55,021 bases of DNA from Pseudomonas sp. REP124 (GTDB lineage Bacteria; Pseudomonadota; Gammaproteobacteria; Pseudomonadales; Pseudomonadaceae), in contig NZ_JAIQWX010000027.1 in assembly GCF_020164475.1 (NCBI RefSeq), positions 1 through 55,021 on the forward strand, given 5' to 3'. Below the pieces are notes generated by a model. The model saw only the letters and a list, made by a program, of their open reading frames with translations, had not been told where the DNA came from and ran no database searches. Of this stretch, positions 18,865 to 28,830 are shown piece by piece; the stretch's first letter is position 1, and every line of letters begins with the position of its first letter. The translations under genes and the position numbers were made by a program.

Positions 18865-19947
18865 TTACTCACCTATCGCTGCCAATTGATCGGCCTGATA
18901 CTCGGCCAGCAACGGCTCGATCACCGCATCGACACCCCCGGCGAGGATTTCGTCGAGCGAGTACAGCGTCAGGTTGACGCGGTGATCGGTCACACGACCC
19001 TGGGCAAAGTTGTAGGTACGGATGCGTTCGGAACGGTCACCGGAACCCACCAGCAACTTGCGCTCGCTGGCAATGGCGTTGGCGGCGGCGCTGGTCTGCT
19101 GATCGTTGAGCTTGGCCGACAGCCAGGACATCGCCCGCGCACGGTTCTTGTGCTGCGAGCGCTCTTCCTGGCACTCGACCACGATGCCGGACGGCAAGTG
19201 GGTGATGCGGATCGCCGAATCGGTCTTGTTGACGTGCTGACCACCGGCGCCGGAGGATCGATAGGTATCGATGCGCAGGTCCGCCGGGTTGATCTCGATG
19301 GCTTCCTGCTCGTCAGGCTCGGGCAACACGGCCACGGTGCAAGCCGAGGTGTGGATCCGACCTTGGGATTCGGTTGCCGGAACGCGCTGCACGCGGTGGG
19401 CGCCGGATTCGAATTTCAGTTTGCCGTAGACGTTCTCGCCTTCGACCCGGGCGATGACTTCTTTGTAGCCGCCGTGCTCACCCTCGTTTTCCGAGAGAAT
19501 TTCCACGCGCCAGCCGCGGCGCTCGGCGTAGCGCGAATACATGCGGAACAGGTCGCCGGAAAAGATCGCCGCCTCGTCGCCGCCGGTACCGGCGCGGATT
19601 TCGAGGAACACGTTACGTCCATCGTTCGGATCCTTGGGCAGCAACATGCGTTGCAGGCTGGCTTCCAGTTCGACCAGTTGCTCCTTGGCTTCGCGGACTT
19701 CTTCCACGGCCATTTCGCGCATGTCCGGGTCGCTGTCCTTGAGCAGAGCCTGGGCGCTTTCGAGGTCGCCCTGCACTTTGAGCATCTGTTGATAGGCGCT
19801 GATGATCGGTTCGACTTCCGCGTATTCCTTGGAATAGGCGCGGAATTTGGTCTGATCGGAAATGATCTCGCCGTCGCCCAGCAAGGCGGTCAATTCCTCG
19901 AAACGGTCCTGGAGAATGTCCAGCTTTTTAAGCAGTGACGCTTTCAT
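18865..19947 (-). CDS. prfA: Peptide chain release factor 1
   Basis: Recognises UAA and UAG stop codons and triggers peptide release. 360 residues with the catalytic [18 protein letters not shown] segment and the central [10 protein letters not shown] region of the family. The ATG overlaps the hemA stop codon (ATGA), a coupling conserved in many gammaproteobacteria. Confidence 0.97.
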   Translation of the reverse strand: MKASLLKKLDILQDRFEELTALLGDGEIISDQTKFRAYSKEYAEVEPIISAYQQMLKVQGDLESAQALLKDSDPDMREMAVEEVREAKEQLVELEASLQRMLLPKDPNDGRNVFLEIRAGTGGDEAAIFSGDLFRMYSRYAERRGWRVEILSENEGEHGGYKEVIARVEGENVYGKLKFESGAHRVQRVPATESQGRIHTSACTVAVLPEPDEQEAIEINPADLRIDTYRSSGAGGQHVNKTDSAIRITHLPSGIVVECQEERSQHKNRARAMSWLSAKLNDQQTSAAANAIASERKLLVGSGDRSERIRTYNFAQGRVTDHRVNLTLYSLDEILAGGVDAVIEPLLAEYQADQLAAIGE

Positions 19948-21233
19948 TGCGATTTCTTATCCGAAAAGCTTTCCGATGAGCCCTCATTGAGGGCAAAGAG
20001 TTCCTGGGCCATCGCCAGCGCATCGAGGCGCCCTTCGGCAGAGAGCTTTTTCAACTGCACGCTTGGGGCGTGCAACAGTTTATTAGTCAGGCCACGGGCC
20101 AGTTGCACCAGTACCTCTTCGGCACTGCCGCCGTTGGCCAGCAGGCGCTGGGCCTTTTGCAGTTCTTCGTCACGCAGGCGTTCGCTCTGTTGACGATAGG
20201 CCTTGAGCACGTCCACCGCCGCCAACTCACGCAGGCGGACCATGAAATCCTCGGCGCCGACCGAGACCATTTCTTCGGCGGCCTGCGCGGCGCCCTGACG
20301 GCTCTTGAGGTTCTCGGCGACCACTTCGTGCAAATCGTCGACGCTGTAGAGGTAAACGTCGTCCAACTCGCCGACTTCAGGTTCGATATCCCGGGGAACG
20401 GCAATGTCCACCATGAAGATCGGCTTGTGCTTGCGCAGTTTCAGGGCACTTTCCACGGCGCCCTTGCCAAGGATCGGCAATTGGCTGGCGGTCGAACTGA
20501 TGACGATATCGCTGCGCACCAGCTCTGCCGGAATGTCGGACAGCAGCACCGCATGGGCGCCGAACTGTTCGGCCAGGATGCTGGCGCGTTCCAGCGTGCG
20601 GTTGGCCACGACGATGCGTTTTACGCCCAAGTCATGCAGATGGCGGGCGACCAGGGTGATGGTCTCGCCAGCGCCGATCAACAGGGCCTGACTACGTTGC
20701 AGGTCGCTGAAAATCTGTTTGGCCAGGCTGACCGCGGCAAACGCCACGGAAACCGGGTTTTCGCCAATGGCGGTGTCGGTACGTACCTGCTTGGCCGCGT
20801 TGAACGTGGCCTGGAACAGCCGCCCGAGCAACGGACCGACGGTGCCGGCTTCGCGGGCCACGGCGTAGGCCGACTTCATCTGGCCAAGGATCTGCGGTTC
20901 GCCCAACACCAGCGAGTCGAGCCCGGAGGCGACGCGCATCATGTGACGAACTGCCGCATCATCTTCGTGTATATAAGCGCTTTCGCGCAGCTCTTCGAAG
21001 CTCAAATGGTGGTATTCGGCCAGCCAGCGCAGCACGATTTCGGCCGACAGGTGATCCTGTTCTATATAGAGTTCACTGCGATTGCAGGTGGAGAGGATCG
21101 CAGCTTCGCGGCTGTCGGTGAGTCGGCAGAGCTGCTGCAGGGCCTCAACCAGCTGCTCAGGGGTAAAGGCCACGCGCTCGCGGACGTCTACTGAAGCAGT
21201 CTTGTGGTTAATACCGAGTGCGAGGAAGGCCAT
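19944..21233 (-). CDS. hemA: Glutamyl-tRNA reductase
   Basis: First committed step of haem synthesis by the C5 route: reduces glutamyl-tRNA to glutamate-1-semialdehyde. 429 residues with the catalytic cysteine in [11 protein letters not shown] (about 46-56), [12 protein letters not shown], the NADPH-binding [17 protein letters not shown] and the C-terminal dimerisation helices. It heads the minus-strand operon. The gap to the divergent TPR gene is about 225 bases and presumably holds both promoters, though none is clear-cut. Confidence 0.97.
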   Translation of the reverse strand: MAFLALGINHKTASVDVRERVAFTPEQLVEALQQLCRLTDSREAAILSTCNRSELYIEQDHLSAEIVLRWLAEYHHLSFEELRESAYIHEDDAAVRHMMRVASGLDSLVLGEPQILGQMKSAYAVAREAGTVGPLLGRLFQATFNAAKQVRTDTAIGENPVSVAFAAVSLAKQIFSDLQRSQALLIGAGETITLVARHLHDLGVKRIVVANRTLERASILAEQFGAHAVLLSDIPAELVRSDIVISSTASQLPILGKGAVESALKLRKHKPIFMVDIAVPRDIEPEVGELDDVYLYSVDDLHEVVAENLKSRQGAAQAAEEMVSVGAEDFMVRLRELAAVDVLKAYRQQSERLRDEELQKAQRLLANGGSAEEVLVQLARGLTNKLLHAPSVQLKKLSAEGRLDALAMAQELFALNEGSSESFSDKKSQ

Positions 21234-21458
21234 TCAAAGTCGCTGATGGTGACGTGAAGCCGGCAATTGTCCTACTTCGTCAGATTCAGGACAACTACCC
21301 GATATCTATCGCCCCGGTAGAGATCGCCGGCGATTGCGAGACGTTCTCGTTTAAGCGGACGCCATCGCGGTGAAATCGGTAAATTGGCGGGCCGGTTATG
21401 TTTGACCGAAAGCTTGTGTCATGATGGCCCGACCGCAGGTTAGTCGCCCTCTTCCTAT

Positions 21459-23183
21459 ATGAATAGATCCTCCGCGTTGCTCCTCGCTTTTGTCTTCCTC
21501 ACCGGCTGCCAGGCCATGGCCCCGGTATCGCCCGATGGCGCCTCGCCAGTCGAAGACAGCACTCCGGCACCTGAAAAACCCAAGGTTTACAGCTCCTTCA
21601 GCCAGGACACGGTCTTCAGTCTGCTGAGCGCTGAACTTGCAGGTCAGCGTAATCGCTTCGACATTGCCCTGGACAATTACGTGACCCAGGCGATCAACAC
21701 CCAGGATCCGGGCGTGTCCGAACGGGCATTTCGCATCGCCGAGTACCTGGGCGCCGACCAGCCGGCCCTGGACACTGCATTGATCTGGGCCAAAAACGCC
21801 CCGGACGATCTCGAGGCGCAACGGGCCGCCGCCGTGCAACTGGCGCGCGCCGGGCGTTATGACGACTCGATGGTCTATATGGAGAAAGTCCTGCAGGGCA
21901 AGGGCGACACCCATTTCGACTTTTTGGCTCTGTCCGCGGCGGATACCGACCAGGACACCCGCAACGGTCTGATGAAGAGTTTCGACCGTCTGCTGCAACG
22001 TCACCCGAACAATGGCCAGCTGATCTTCGGCAAGGCCTTGCTGCTGCAGCAGGATGGCGACTCCCGCGCAGCGCTGACCCTGCTGGAAGACAATCCGCCG
22101 GAGGACGGCGAAATCGCCCCGATTCTGCTGCGCGCTCGCCTGCTGCAATCCCTCGGCCGCAGCGATGAAGCCCTGCCGCTCTTGCAAAAAAGCATCAAGA
22201 AGTACCCGGACGACAAGCGGCTGCGCCTGACCTACGCGCGCATGCTGGTCGAACAGGACCGCATGGATGACGCCAAGGCCGAGTTCTCCAGCCTCGTCCA
22301 GCAATACCCGGAAGACGACGAACTGCGTTATTCACTGGCGCTGGTCTGCCTGGAAGCCAAGGCGTGGGATGAAGCCAAGGGCTACCTGGAAGACCTGATC
22401 GCCCGGGAAAGCCACGTCGATTCAGCGCACCTGAATCTGGGCCGGATCGCCGAAGAGCGCAACGATCCACAGGGCGCTCTGATCGAATACGGCCAGGTCG
22501 GACCTGGCAACGACTATCTGCCGGCGCAATTGCGTCAGGCCGATATCCTGATGAACAACGGCAAGACCGCCGAAGCCCAGAGCAAACTGGCCGCCCAGCG
22601 CGACGAACAACCGGACTACGCGATCCAGTTGTATCTGATCGAATCCGAAACCCTGGCCGCCAACAAACAAGGCGACAAGGCCTGGCAGGTTCTGCAAAAG
22701 GCGCTGCAGCAATATCCGGATGATCCGAACCTGCTGTACACCCGGGCAATGCAGGCGGAAAAACGCAATGACCTGGCGCAAATGGAGAAAGACCTGCGCC
22801 TGATCATCAAACGCGACCCGGACAATGCGATGGCACTGAACGCCCTCGGCTACACCCTGTCCGATCGTACGACCCGTTATGCCGAAGCCAAGGCCCTGAT
22901 CGAACAGGCACACCAGATCAATCCGGAAGATCCGGCGGTACTCGACAGCCTCGGCTGGGTGAATTTCCGCCTAGGCAACCTGGACGAAGCCGAACGCCTG
23001 CTGCGTCAGGCCCTGGAACGCTTCCCCGATCAGGAAGTCGCCGCACACCTGGGCGAAGTCCTGTGGGCCAGCGGCAAACAGCGCGAAGCTCGGCAAATCT
23101 GGGACAAGTTCCTCAAGGCACAACCCGACAGCCCTATCCTGCGCAGCACCATCAAGCGCCTGACCGGTTCAGAGACTCTCTAA
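21459..23183 (+). CDS. TPR-repeat outer-membrane lipoprotein (PA4667-like)
   Basis: 574 residues. A lipoprotein signal peptide ends in LTGC with Cys17 lipidated. The rest is a chain of tetratricopeptide repeats, for example [58 protein letters not shown] and [29 protein letters not shown]. The ATG at 21459 is the only start after an in-frame stop at 21441, and it has little Shine-Dalgarno sequence. It lies four bases before lolB, so it is probably cotranscribed with lipoprotein sorting and terpenoid genes. A scaffold role is likely; the partner is unknown. Confidence 0.88.
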   Translation: MNRSSALLLAFVFLTGCQAMAPVSPDGASPVEDSTPAPEKPKVYSSFSQDTVFSLLSAELAGQRNRFDIALDNYVTQAINTQDPGVSERAFRIAEYLGADQPALDTALIWAKNAPDDLEAQRAAAVQLARAGRYDDSMVYMEKVLQGKGDTHFDFLALSAADTDQDTRNGLMKSFDRLLQRHPNNGQLIFGKALLLQQDGDSRAALTLLEDNPPEDGEIAPILLRARLLQSLGRSDEALPLLQKSIKKYPDDKRLRLTYARMLVEQDRMDDAKAEFSSLVQQYPEDDELRYSLALVCLEAKAWDEAKGYLEDLIARESHVDSAHLNLGRIAEERNDPQGALIEYGQVGPGNDYLPAQLRQADILMNNGKTAEAQSKLAAQRDEQPDYAIQLYLIESETLAANKQGDKAWQVLQKALQQYPDDPNLLYTRAMQAEKRNDLAQMEKDLRLIIKRDPDNAMALNALGYTLSDRTTRYAEAKALIEQAHQINPEDPAVLDSLGWVNFRLGNLDEAERLLRQALERFPDQEVAAHLGEVLWASGKQREARQIWDKFLKAQPDSPILRSTIKRLTGSETL

Positions 23184-23187
23184 AATC

Positions 23188-23805
23188 ATGTTTTTGCGTC
23201 ACATCATCGTTTTCAGCTTCATCGCCCTGCTCGCCGGTTGTGCGGGTTTCAGTGCCCGCGAATCGGTCGAGGGGCACGGCAACCCCGCGCAGTGGCGCGA
23301 ACACAAAGAGCAGTTGACCAACCTGGACGGCTGGCAGATCGACGGCAAGATCGGCATTCGCGCACCGAAAGACTCGGGCAGCGGCACGCTGTTCTGGTTG
23401 CAGCGCCAGGATTACTACGACATTCGCCTTTCCGGCCCGCTGGGTCGCGGTGCCGCTCGCCTGACCGGTCGGCCGGGCAAGGTGTCGCTGGAAGTCGCCA
23501 ACCAGGGTCGCTATGAGGCTCCGAGCCCGGATGCGCTGCTCGAAGAACAACTGGGCTGGAAGTTGCCGGTGTCCAATCTGGCCTGGTGGGTGCGCGGGCT
23601 GCCGGCGCCGGCCAGCAAGAGCCGCCTGACGCTGGACGGCGACAGTCGCTTGGCCAATCTGGAGCAGGATGGCTGGCAGGTCGAATACACCGCCTACACC
23701 GAGCAAAATGGCTACTGGTTGCCCGAGCGGATCAAGCTGCACGGCACAGACCTTGATGTCACGCTGGTGATCAAGGCCTGGCAACCGCGCAAGCTGGGGC
23801 AATGA
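23188..23805 (+). CDS. lolB: Outer-membrane lipoprotein receptor LolB
   Basis: Final receptor of the Lol pathway, which takes lipoproteins from periplasmic LolA and inserts them into the outer membrane. 205 residues, itself a lipoprotein with LLAGC (Cys18). The residues after the cysteine (Ala, Gly, Phe) contain no inner-membrane retention Asp. The family segments [20 protein letters not shown] and [11 protein letters not shown] are present. It is followed within two bases by ispE, as in E. coli and P. aeruginosa. Confidence 0.95.
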   Translation: MFLRHIIVFSFIALLAGCAGFSARESVEGHGNPAQWREHKEQLTNLDGWQIDGKIGIRAPKDSGSGTLFWLQRQDYYDIRLSGPLGRGAARLTGRPGKVSLEVANQGRYEAPSPDALLEEQLGWKLPVSNLAWWVRGLPAPASKSRLTLDGDSRLANLEQDGWQVEYTAYTEQNGYWLPERIKLHGTDLDVTLVIKAWQPRKLGQ

Positions 23806-23806
23806 G

Positions 23807-24658
23807 ATGTCGACCCCTCGCCTGACACTGCCCTCCCCGGCCAAGCTCAATCTGATGCTGCACATTCTCGGTCGCCGTGAAGACGGTTATCACGAATTGC
23901 AGACGCTGTTTCAGTTCCTCGATTACGGCGACGAAATCACCTTTGCCCTGCGCGAAGACGGGGTGATCCAGCTGCACACCGAATTCGAAGGCGTTCCTCA
24001 TGACAGCAATCTGATCGTGAAGGCGGCAAAAAAGCTTCAGGAACAATCGGGCTGCACCCTGGGCATTGATATCTGGATCGACAAGATCCTGCCCATGGGC
24101 GGCGGGATCGGTGGCGGCAGTTCGAATGCCGCAACCACCCTGCTGGGTCTCAACCATCTCTGGCAACTGGGCTGGGATGCAGACCGGCTGGCCGCGCTGG
24201 GCCTGACGCTGGGGGCCGACGTTCCGGTTTTCGTTCGCGGCCATGCGGCCTTTGCCGAAGGCGTGGGCGAGAAACTTACCCCCGTCGAACCAGAAGAACC
24301 CTGGTACGTCGTACTGGTGCCGCAAGTCTCTGTAAGCACAGCGGAAATTTTTTCAGATCCGTTGTTGACACGTAACACGCCGCCCATTAAAGTGCGCCCC
24401 GTTCCTGAGGGAAACAGTCGTAATGACTGCTTGCCGGTGGTAGCGAGACGTTATCCAGAGGTTGGTAATGCCTTGAATTTGCTAGGTAAATTTACCGAAG
24501 CAAAACTCACCGGGACTGGAAGTTGTGTGTTTGGGGGCTTCCCAAGCAAAGCTGAAGCTGATAAAGTCTCGGCCCTTCTTACAGAGACCCTTACAGGTTT
24601 TGTAGCAAAAGGAAGCAACGTTTCGATGTTGCACCGCAAGCTTCAAAGTCTGCTCTAA
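23807..24658 (+). CDS. ispE: 4-diphosphocytidyl-2-C-methyl-D-erythritol kinase
   Basis: GHMP kinase of the MEP isoprenoid pathway, 283 residues. The N-terminus has [20 protein letters not shown] and the ATP loop is [15 protein letters not shown] (about 97-111), followed by [20 protein letters not shown]. The last 300 bases are noticeably less GC-rich than the first part and contain a strong sigma-70-like promoter for the following tRNA and prs, so coding and regulatory demands overlap here. Confidence 0.96.
   Translation: MSTPRLTLPSPAKLNLMLHILGRREDGYHELQTLFQFLDYGDEITFALREDGVIQLHTEFEGVPHDSNLIVKAAKKLQEQSGCTLGIDIWIDKILPMGGGIGGGSSNAATTLLGLNHLWQLGWDADRLAALGLTLGADVPVFVRGHAAFAEGVGEKLTPVEPEEPWYVVLVPQVSVSTAEIFSDPLLTRNTPPIKVRPVPEGNSRNDCLPVVARRYPEVGNALNLLGKFTEAKLTGTGSCVFGGFPSKAEADKVSALLTETLTGFVAKGSNVSMLHRKLQSLL
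24365..24393 (+). promoter_or_regulatory. Sigma-70 promoter inside ispE, for tRNA-Gln and prs
   Basis: A perfect -35 TTGACA (24365-24370), exactly 17 bases, then TAAAGT (24388-24393). This is the best promoter match seen in the window. Transcription would start about 300 bases before the tRNA and include a long leader before prs; E. coli prs is likewise transcribed from within the upstream ispE gene. Confidence 0.75.
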
Positions 24659-24664
24659 AGGAAC

Positions 24665-24681
24665 CGAGTACCGGGTACTCG
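24665..24681. repeat. Palindrome before tRNA-Gln
   Basis: CGAGTACCGGGTACTCG, eight matching bases on each side of one central base, lies between ispE and the tRNA. It could be part of tRNA processing, an operator, or coincidence. Confidence 0.4.
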
Positions 24682-24694
24682 TTGCAACAGATAC

Positions 24695-24769
24695 AGGGGC
24701 GTCGCCAAGCGGTAAGGCAGCAGGTTTTGATCCTGCCATGCGTTGGTTCGAATCCAGCCGCCCCTGCCA
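24695..24769 (+). tRNA. tRNA-Gln (anticodon TTG)
   Basis: 75 nt with an encoded CCA end. Acceptor stem AGGGGCG/CGCCCCT pairs fully. The anticodon stem-loop GCAGG-TTTTGAT-CCTGC places TTG at positions 34-36, and GGTTCGAATCC forms the T arm. It lies between ispE and prs. Confidence 0.97.
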
Positions 24770-24816
24770 TTTTCCTATACTCATCCAGGTATACCCTCAG
24801 CCTTCAGGTACTGCGC

Positions 24817-25758
24817 GTGTCCAAGATGATGGTCTTTACGGGGAACGCTAACCCCGATCTGGCTCGGCGTGTCGTACGTCAGCTGCATATCCCTCTCGGT
24901 GACATCTCTGTCGGTAAGTTCTCCGACGGCGAAATTACTGCCGAGATCAATGAAAACGTTCGCGGTAAAGACGTCTTCATTATTCAGCCGACTTGCGCTC
25001 CGACCAACGATAACCTGATGGAACTGGTAGTGATGGCTGATGCCTTCCGCCGCTCCTCGGCTACTCGTATCACTGCTGTTATTCCTTACTTTGGTTATGC
25101 CCGTCAGGATCGCCGTCCGCGTTCCGCACGTGTGGCTATCAGCGCGAAAGTCGTTGCTGACATGCTCACCGTAGTCGGCATCGACCGTGTTCTCACGGTT
25201 GATCTGCATGCTGACCAGATTCAGGGCTTCTTCGATATTCCGGTAGATAACATCTACGGCTCCCCGGTTCTGGTGGATGACATCGAAGATCAGCGCTTCG
25301 AAAACCTGATGATCGTGTCCCCGGACATTGGTGGCGTCGTGCGTGCACGTGCCGTTGCCAAATCCCTGGGCGTGGATCTCGGGATCATCGACAAACGCCG
25401 TGAGAAAGCCAATCACTCTGAAGTGATGCATATCATCGGTGATGTCGAAGGGCGTACCTGTATCCTGGTCGATGACATGGTCGATACCGCCGGCACCCTG
25501 TGCCACGCGGCCAAGGCCTTGAAAGAGCATGGCGCTGCCAAGGTTTTCGCCTACTGCACGCACCCTGTGCTGTCGGGTCGGGCAATCGAGAACATTGAAA
25601 ATTCCGTGCTGGACGAGTTGGTGGTGACCAACACCATTCCGCTGTCCGCTGCAGCACAAGCCTGTGCGCGTATCCGTCAACTGGATATCGCACCGGTAGT
25701 TGCCGAGGCGGTCCGCCGCATCAGCAATGAAGAATCGATCAGCGCGATGTTCCGCTAA
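24817..25758 (+). CDS. prs: Ribose-phosphate pyrophosphokinase
   Basis: Makes PRPP from ribose 5-phosphate and ATP, the substrate of hpt and upp in this same window. The 313-residue form starts with GTG at 24817 (read [12 protein letters not shown]), the family's usual N-terminus; the open frame back to 24682 crosses the tRNA and is not coding. AGG lies nine bases upstream. The PRPP-loop [11 protein letters not shown] (about 220-230) and [16 protein letters not shown] are present. Codons ending in T are frequent, as in highly expressed genes. A strong terminator follows. Confidence 0.97.
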   Translation: MSKMMVFTGNANPDLARRVVRQLHIPLGDISVGKFSDGEITAEINENVRGKDVFIIQPTCAPTNDNLMELVVMADAFRRSSATRITAVIPYFGYARQDRRPRSARVAISAKVVADMLTVVGIDRVLTVDLHADQIQGFFDIPVDNIYGSPVLVDDIEDQRFENLMIVSPDIGGVVRARAVAKSLGVDLGIIDKRREKANHSEVMHIIGDVEGRTCILVDDMVDTAGTLCHAAKALKEHGAAKVFAYCTHPVLSGRAIENIENSVLDELVVTNTIPLSAAAQACARIRQLDIAPVVAEAVRRISNEESISAMFR

Positions 25759-25790
25759 GGGCCCTGCCCTTCCAGAACATCCCGTTGACG

Positions 25791-25834
25791 AAAAGCGCCC
25801 CGCCCCGGCATCACTGTCGGGGCGGGGCTTTTTT
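25791..25834 (+). terminator. Rho-independent terminator of prs
   Basis: GCCCCGCCCCG paired with CGGGGCGGGGC around a ten-base loop, followed by six T residues. Confidence 0.93.
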
Positions 25835-25898
25835 GCCCATACCGTGTCTGGCGCTGGTCGCAAACGCCAACCGGTGATGGCTATTTTGGAGATACAAA

Positions 25899-26495
25899 AT
25901 GACTGACTTTACTCTGAACGCTCAAGCGCGTACTGACCTGGGGAAAGGTGCGAGCCGCCGCCTGCGTCACGCTCTGAACATCCCAGCCGTTGTATACGGT
26001 GGTGACAAGCCTGCTGAATCCCTGACCATCGTGGCCAAGGAAATCGCCAAACTGTTCGAAAACGAAGCTGCCTACAGCCACGTTATCGAGCTGAACGTCG
26101 ACGGCACCAAGCAGAACGTCATCGTTAAAGCGATGCAGCGTCACCCAGCCAAGCAATTCATCATGCACGCTGACTTCGTTCGCGTTGTTGCTGGCCAGAA
26201 ACTGACTGCAAAAGTACCGGTTCACTTCATCAACGAAGAAGCTCCGGTCAAGAAAGGCGGCGAAATTTCTCACGTTCTGAACGAGATCGAAGTTTCCTGC
26301 GAAGCCAAGGACCTGCCTGAATTCATCGAAGTTGACCTGGCTAACGCCGAAGTCGGCGCGATCATTCACCTGTCCGACCTCAAGGCTCCTAAAGGCGTTG
26401 AGTTTGTTGCTCTGGCACACGGCGATGACAAGGCAGTTGCCAACGTCCACGCACCACGTGTTGCTCCAGAAGCTGCAGAAGGCGCTGCAGAGTAA
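25899..26495 (+). CDS. rplY: 50S ribosomal protein L25/general stress protein Ctc
   Basis: Binds 5S rRNA in the large ribosomal subunit. 198 residues, thus the long Ctc type with an N-terminal L25 domain ([30 protein letters not shown]) and a C-terminal beta domain, ending in an alanine/glutamate tail. TTTTGGAG precedes the ATG. Codon use (many CTG, GTT, CGT, AAC) is that of a highly expressed gene. It lies between prs and pth, the conserved order. Confidence 0.96.
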   Translation: MTDFTLNAQARTDLGKGASRRLRHALNIPAVVYGGDKPAESLTIVAKEIAKLFENEAAYSHVIELNVDGTKQNVIVKAMQRHPAKQFIMHADFVRVVAGQKLTAKVPVHFINEEAPVKKGGEISHVLNEIEVSCEAKDLPEFIEVDLANAEVGAIIHLSDLKAPKGVEFVALAHGDDKAVANVHAPRVAPEAAEGAAE

Positions 26496-26664
26496 TTTCA
26501 CTCTGTACGCCGGAGTGACGGAAACATCGCGGACTGGAACGTAGCGAGAAAGCGGGCGGGAACGCGGAGTTTACATTCATGGTAAATGAGCATTTTTCGT
26601 CCACTTTCGCCGCTCGAAACCTTCGCGGCGATGTTATCCACCACTTCAAGGAAGGGCCCCTATC

Positions 26665-27249
26665 GTGACTGCCATCAAACTGATCGTTGGCCTGGGAAAT
26701 CCAGGCGCCGAATACGAACAGACCCGGCATAACGCAGGGGCCCTTTTTGTTGAGCGCCTCGCGAACGCACAAGGTGTGAATCTTGTGGCCGATCGCAAAT
26801 ATTTCGGCCTGACCGGGCGCTATTCGCACCAGGGTCAGGATGTTCGTCTGCTGATTCCCACCACCTATATGAACCGCAGCGGCCAGGCCGTGGCGGCACT
26901 CGCCGGTTTCTTCCGCATCAAGCCTGAAGAAATCCTGGTGGCGCATGACGAACTCGATCTGCCTCCGGGCGTCGCCAAGCTCAAGGTTGGTGGCGGCCAT
27001 GGCGGTCACAACGGATTGCGCGACATCATTGCGCAATTGGGTAATCAGAACACTTTCCATCGCCTGCGGCTTGGCATCGGCCACCCGGGCGTCGCCAGCA
27101 TGGTTTCAAATTTCGTCCTGGGTCGTGCGCCACGCGCCGAACAGGAAAAACTCGATGCCAGCATCGACTTTGCCCTCGGCGTGCTGCCGGATATCCTCGC
27201 CGGTGAATGGAACCGTGCGATGAAAAACCTGCACAGCCAGAAGGCCTGA
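26665..27249 (+). CDS. pth: Peptidyl-tRNA hydrolase
   Basis: Releases tRNA from prematurely ended peptidyl-tRNA. 194 residues with the catalytic histidine in [19 protein letters not shown] (about residues 11-29) and the active-site HDELDLPPG (about 94-102) and [13 protein letters not shown]. The start is GTG with AAGGAAGGG upstream. The 169-base gap after rplY holds a small TTTAC/GTAAA hairpin (26570-26590) followed by a T-run, a possible weak terminator. Confidence 0.96.
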   Translation: MTAIKLIVGLGNPGAEYEQTRHNAGALFVERLANAQGVNLVADRKYFGLTGRYSHQGQDVRLLIPTTYMNRSGQAVAALAGFFRIKPEEILVAHDELDLPPGVAKLKVGGGHGGHNGLRDIIAQLGNQNTFHRLRLGIGHPGVASMVSNFVLGRAPRAEQEKLDASIDFALGVLPDILAGEWNRAMKNLHSQKA

Positions 27250-27271
27250 CTCTACTCCGAGGGGAAACACC

Positions 27272-28372
27272 ATGGGATTCAATTGCGGCATCGTCGGCCT
27301 GCCTAACGTCGGCAAGTCCACCCTGTTCAACGCCCTGACCAAATCCGGTATCGCGGCCGAGAACTTCCCCTTCTGCACCATCGAGCCCAACAGCGGTATC
27401 GTGCCGATGCCGGATTCGCGTCTGGATGCCCTGGCAGCCATCGTCAATCCAAAGCGCATCCTGCCGACCACCATGGAATTCGTCGACATCGCAGGCCTGG
27501 TGGCCGGCGCGTCGAAAGGTGAAGGCCTGGGCAACAAGTTCCTGGCCAACATCCGCGAAACCGATGCCATCGCCCACGTGGTCCGCTGCTTCGAAGACGA
27601 GAACGTGATTCACGTCTCCAACAGCGTCGACCCGAAACGCGACATCGAGATCATCGACCTGGAACTGATCTTCGCCGACCTCGACAGCTGCGAGAAGCAA
27701 CTGCAGAAAGTCGCGCGCAATGCCAAGGGCGGTGACAAGGACGCTGTAGTTCAGAAGGGTCTGCTGGAGCAATTGATCGCTCACTTCACCGAAGGCAAGC
27801 CTGCGCGCAGCTTGATGAAGAACATGAGCGCCGATGAAAAAGGCGTGATCAAGGGCTTCCACCTGCTGACCACCAAGCCGGTCATGTACATCGCCAACGT
27901 CGCTGAAGACGGCTTCGAGAACAACCCGCACCTGGACGTGGTCATGGCCATTGCCGAAGAAGAAGGCGCTGTGGTCGTTCCGGTCTGCAACAAGATCGAA
28001 GCGGAAATCGCCGAACTGGATGATGGCGAAGAGAAAGACATGTTCCTCGAAGCCCTGGGCCTCGAAGAGCCTGGCCTGAACCGTGTGATCCGCGCCGGCT
28101 ACGAAATGCTGCACCTGCAGACCTACTTCACCGCCGGTGTCGAAGAAGTCCGCGCCTGGACCGTGCGCGTCGGTGCCACCGCACCACAAGCCGCCGGCGT
28201 GATCCACACCGACTTCGAAAAAGGCTTCATCCGCGCCGAAGTGATCGCCTACAACGATTTCATCCAGTTCAAGGGTGAGCCTGGCGCCAAGGAAGCCGGT
28301 AAATGGCGCCTGGAAGGCAAGGATTACATCGTTAAAGACGGCGACGTGATGCACTTCCGTTTCAACGTGTAA
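27272..28372 (+). CDS. ychF: Ribosome-associated ATPase YchF (Obg family)
   Basis: 366 residues. The P-loop [12 protein letters not shown] (about 8-19) is followed by the G domain and a C-terminal TGS domain ([11 protein letters not shown]... to the end). NKIEAE replaces the NKxD guanine motif, which fits YchF's known preference for ATP. It follows pth by 22 bases, the usual pair. A terminator lies just after the stop codon. Confidence 0.96.
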   Translation: MGFNCGIVGLPNVGKSTLFNALTKSGIAAENFPFCTIEPNSGIVPMPDSRLDALAAIVNPKRILPTTMEFVDIAGLVAGASKGEGLGNKFLANIRETDAIAHVVRCFEDENVIHVSNSVDPKRDIEIIDLELIFADLDSCEKQLQKVARNAKGGDKDAVVQKGLLEQLIAHFTEGKPARSLMKNMSADEKGVIKGFHLLTTKPVMYIANVAEDGFENNPHLDVVMAIAEEEGAVVVPVCNKIEAEIAELDDGEEKDMFLEALGLEEPGLNRVIRAGYEMLHLQTYFTAGVEEVRAWTVRVGATAPQAAGVIHTDFEKGFIRAEVIAYNDFIQFKGEPGAKEAGKWRLEGKDYIVKDGDVMHFRFNV

Positions 28373-28384
28373 GACTGCCGCTCA

Positions 28385-28415
28385 AGAAAAAGCCGCGCTC
28401 ATGCGCGGCTTTTTT
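28385..28415 (+). terminator. Rho-independent terminator of pth-ychF
   Basis: AAAAAGCCGCG...CGCGGCTTTTTT inverted repeat 13 bases after the ychF stop codon. Confidence 0.94.
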
Positions 28416-28446
28416 GTGCCTGATCATTCCAGACCAATCACGGTCT

Positions 28447-28541
28447 CCTGTGGGAGCGGGCTTGCTCGCGAAGAGGCAGGTACATTCAGTATTGATGGTG
28501 ACTGACACACCGCTTTCGCGAGCAAGCCCGCTCCCACAGGG
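28447..28541. repeat. REPIN downstream of ychF
   Basis: CCTGTGGGAGCGGGCTTGCTCGCGAA and its inverted copy enclose about 40 bases. The right half is nearly identical to the element at the start of the window (11-47), suggesting recent spread of one family. Confidence 0.9.
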
Positions 28542-28659
28542 GATTTGTGTCGTGCCCGGATTCTCTGTTTCAAATCTGCCAGATCTGCCGACAACATCGA
28601 CTTCATCGGCGCAACGCTGATAGCCCATCGCCATGGTCTGAATCTTGCCTTGTTTATCC

Positions 28660-28830
28660 GCTTAAACGCGGCCCCTTACAAAGGGGACCGAGAATGGGAA
28701 GTTTCGCCACAGAGTCGGCCTACAGAGCTGACGAGGGTGAAGTTTCGAGGCCTTTAAACGGGCACCGGTCGAGGACGTACGCACCTCGACGCACGCCAAT
28801 GGTGCGTGGTGTCCAGGGGAGTCGTGGGGC
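28660..28830 (+). promoter_or_regulatory. Structured leader before the chemoreceptor gene
   Basis: The 459-base gap between ychF and the chemoreceptor holds a terminator, a REPIN and this leader. Hairpin 1 (28669-28690) pairs CGG and CCCCTT with AAGGGG and CCG. Hairpin 2 (28768-28790) pairs GTCGAGG with CCTCGAC. GAAGTTTCG occurs twice, at 28698-28706 and 28739-28747. No known riboswitch consensus is recognised. It ends in GGGGAGTCGTGGGGC before the ATG. Confidence 0.45.

Noticed and set aside
24682..24816. Upstream extension of prs to an ATG before the tRNA
   Set aside because: The extension crosses tRNA-Gln and departs from the prs family N-terminus, which starts at the GTG at 24817.
28362..28634. 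90-codon minus-strand frame over the REPIN after ychF
   Set aside because: It consists mainly of REP sequence and terminator; such frames recur in REPINs and are not genes.
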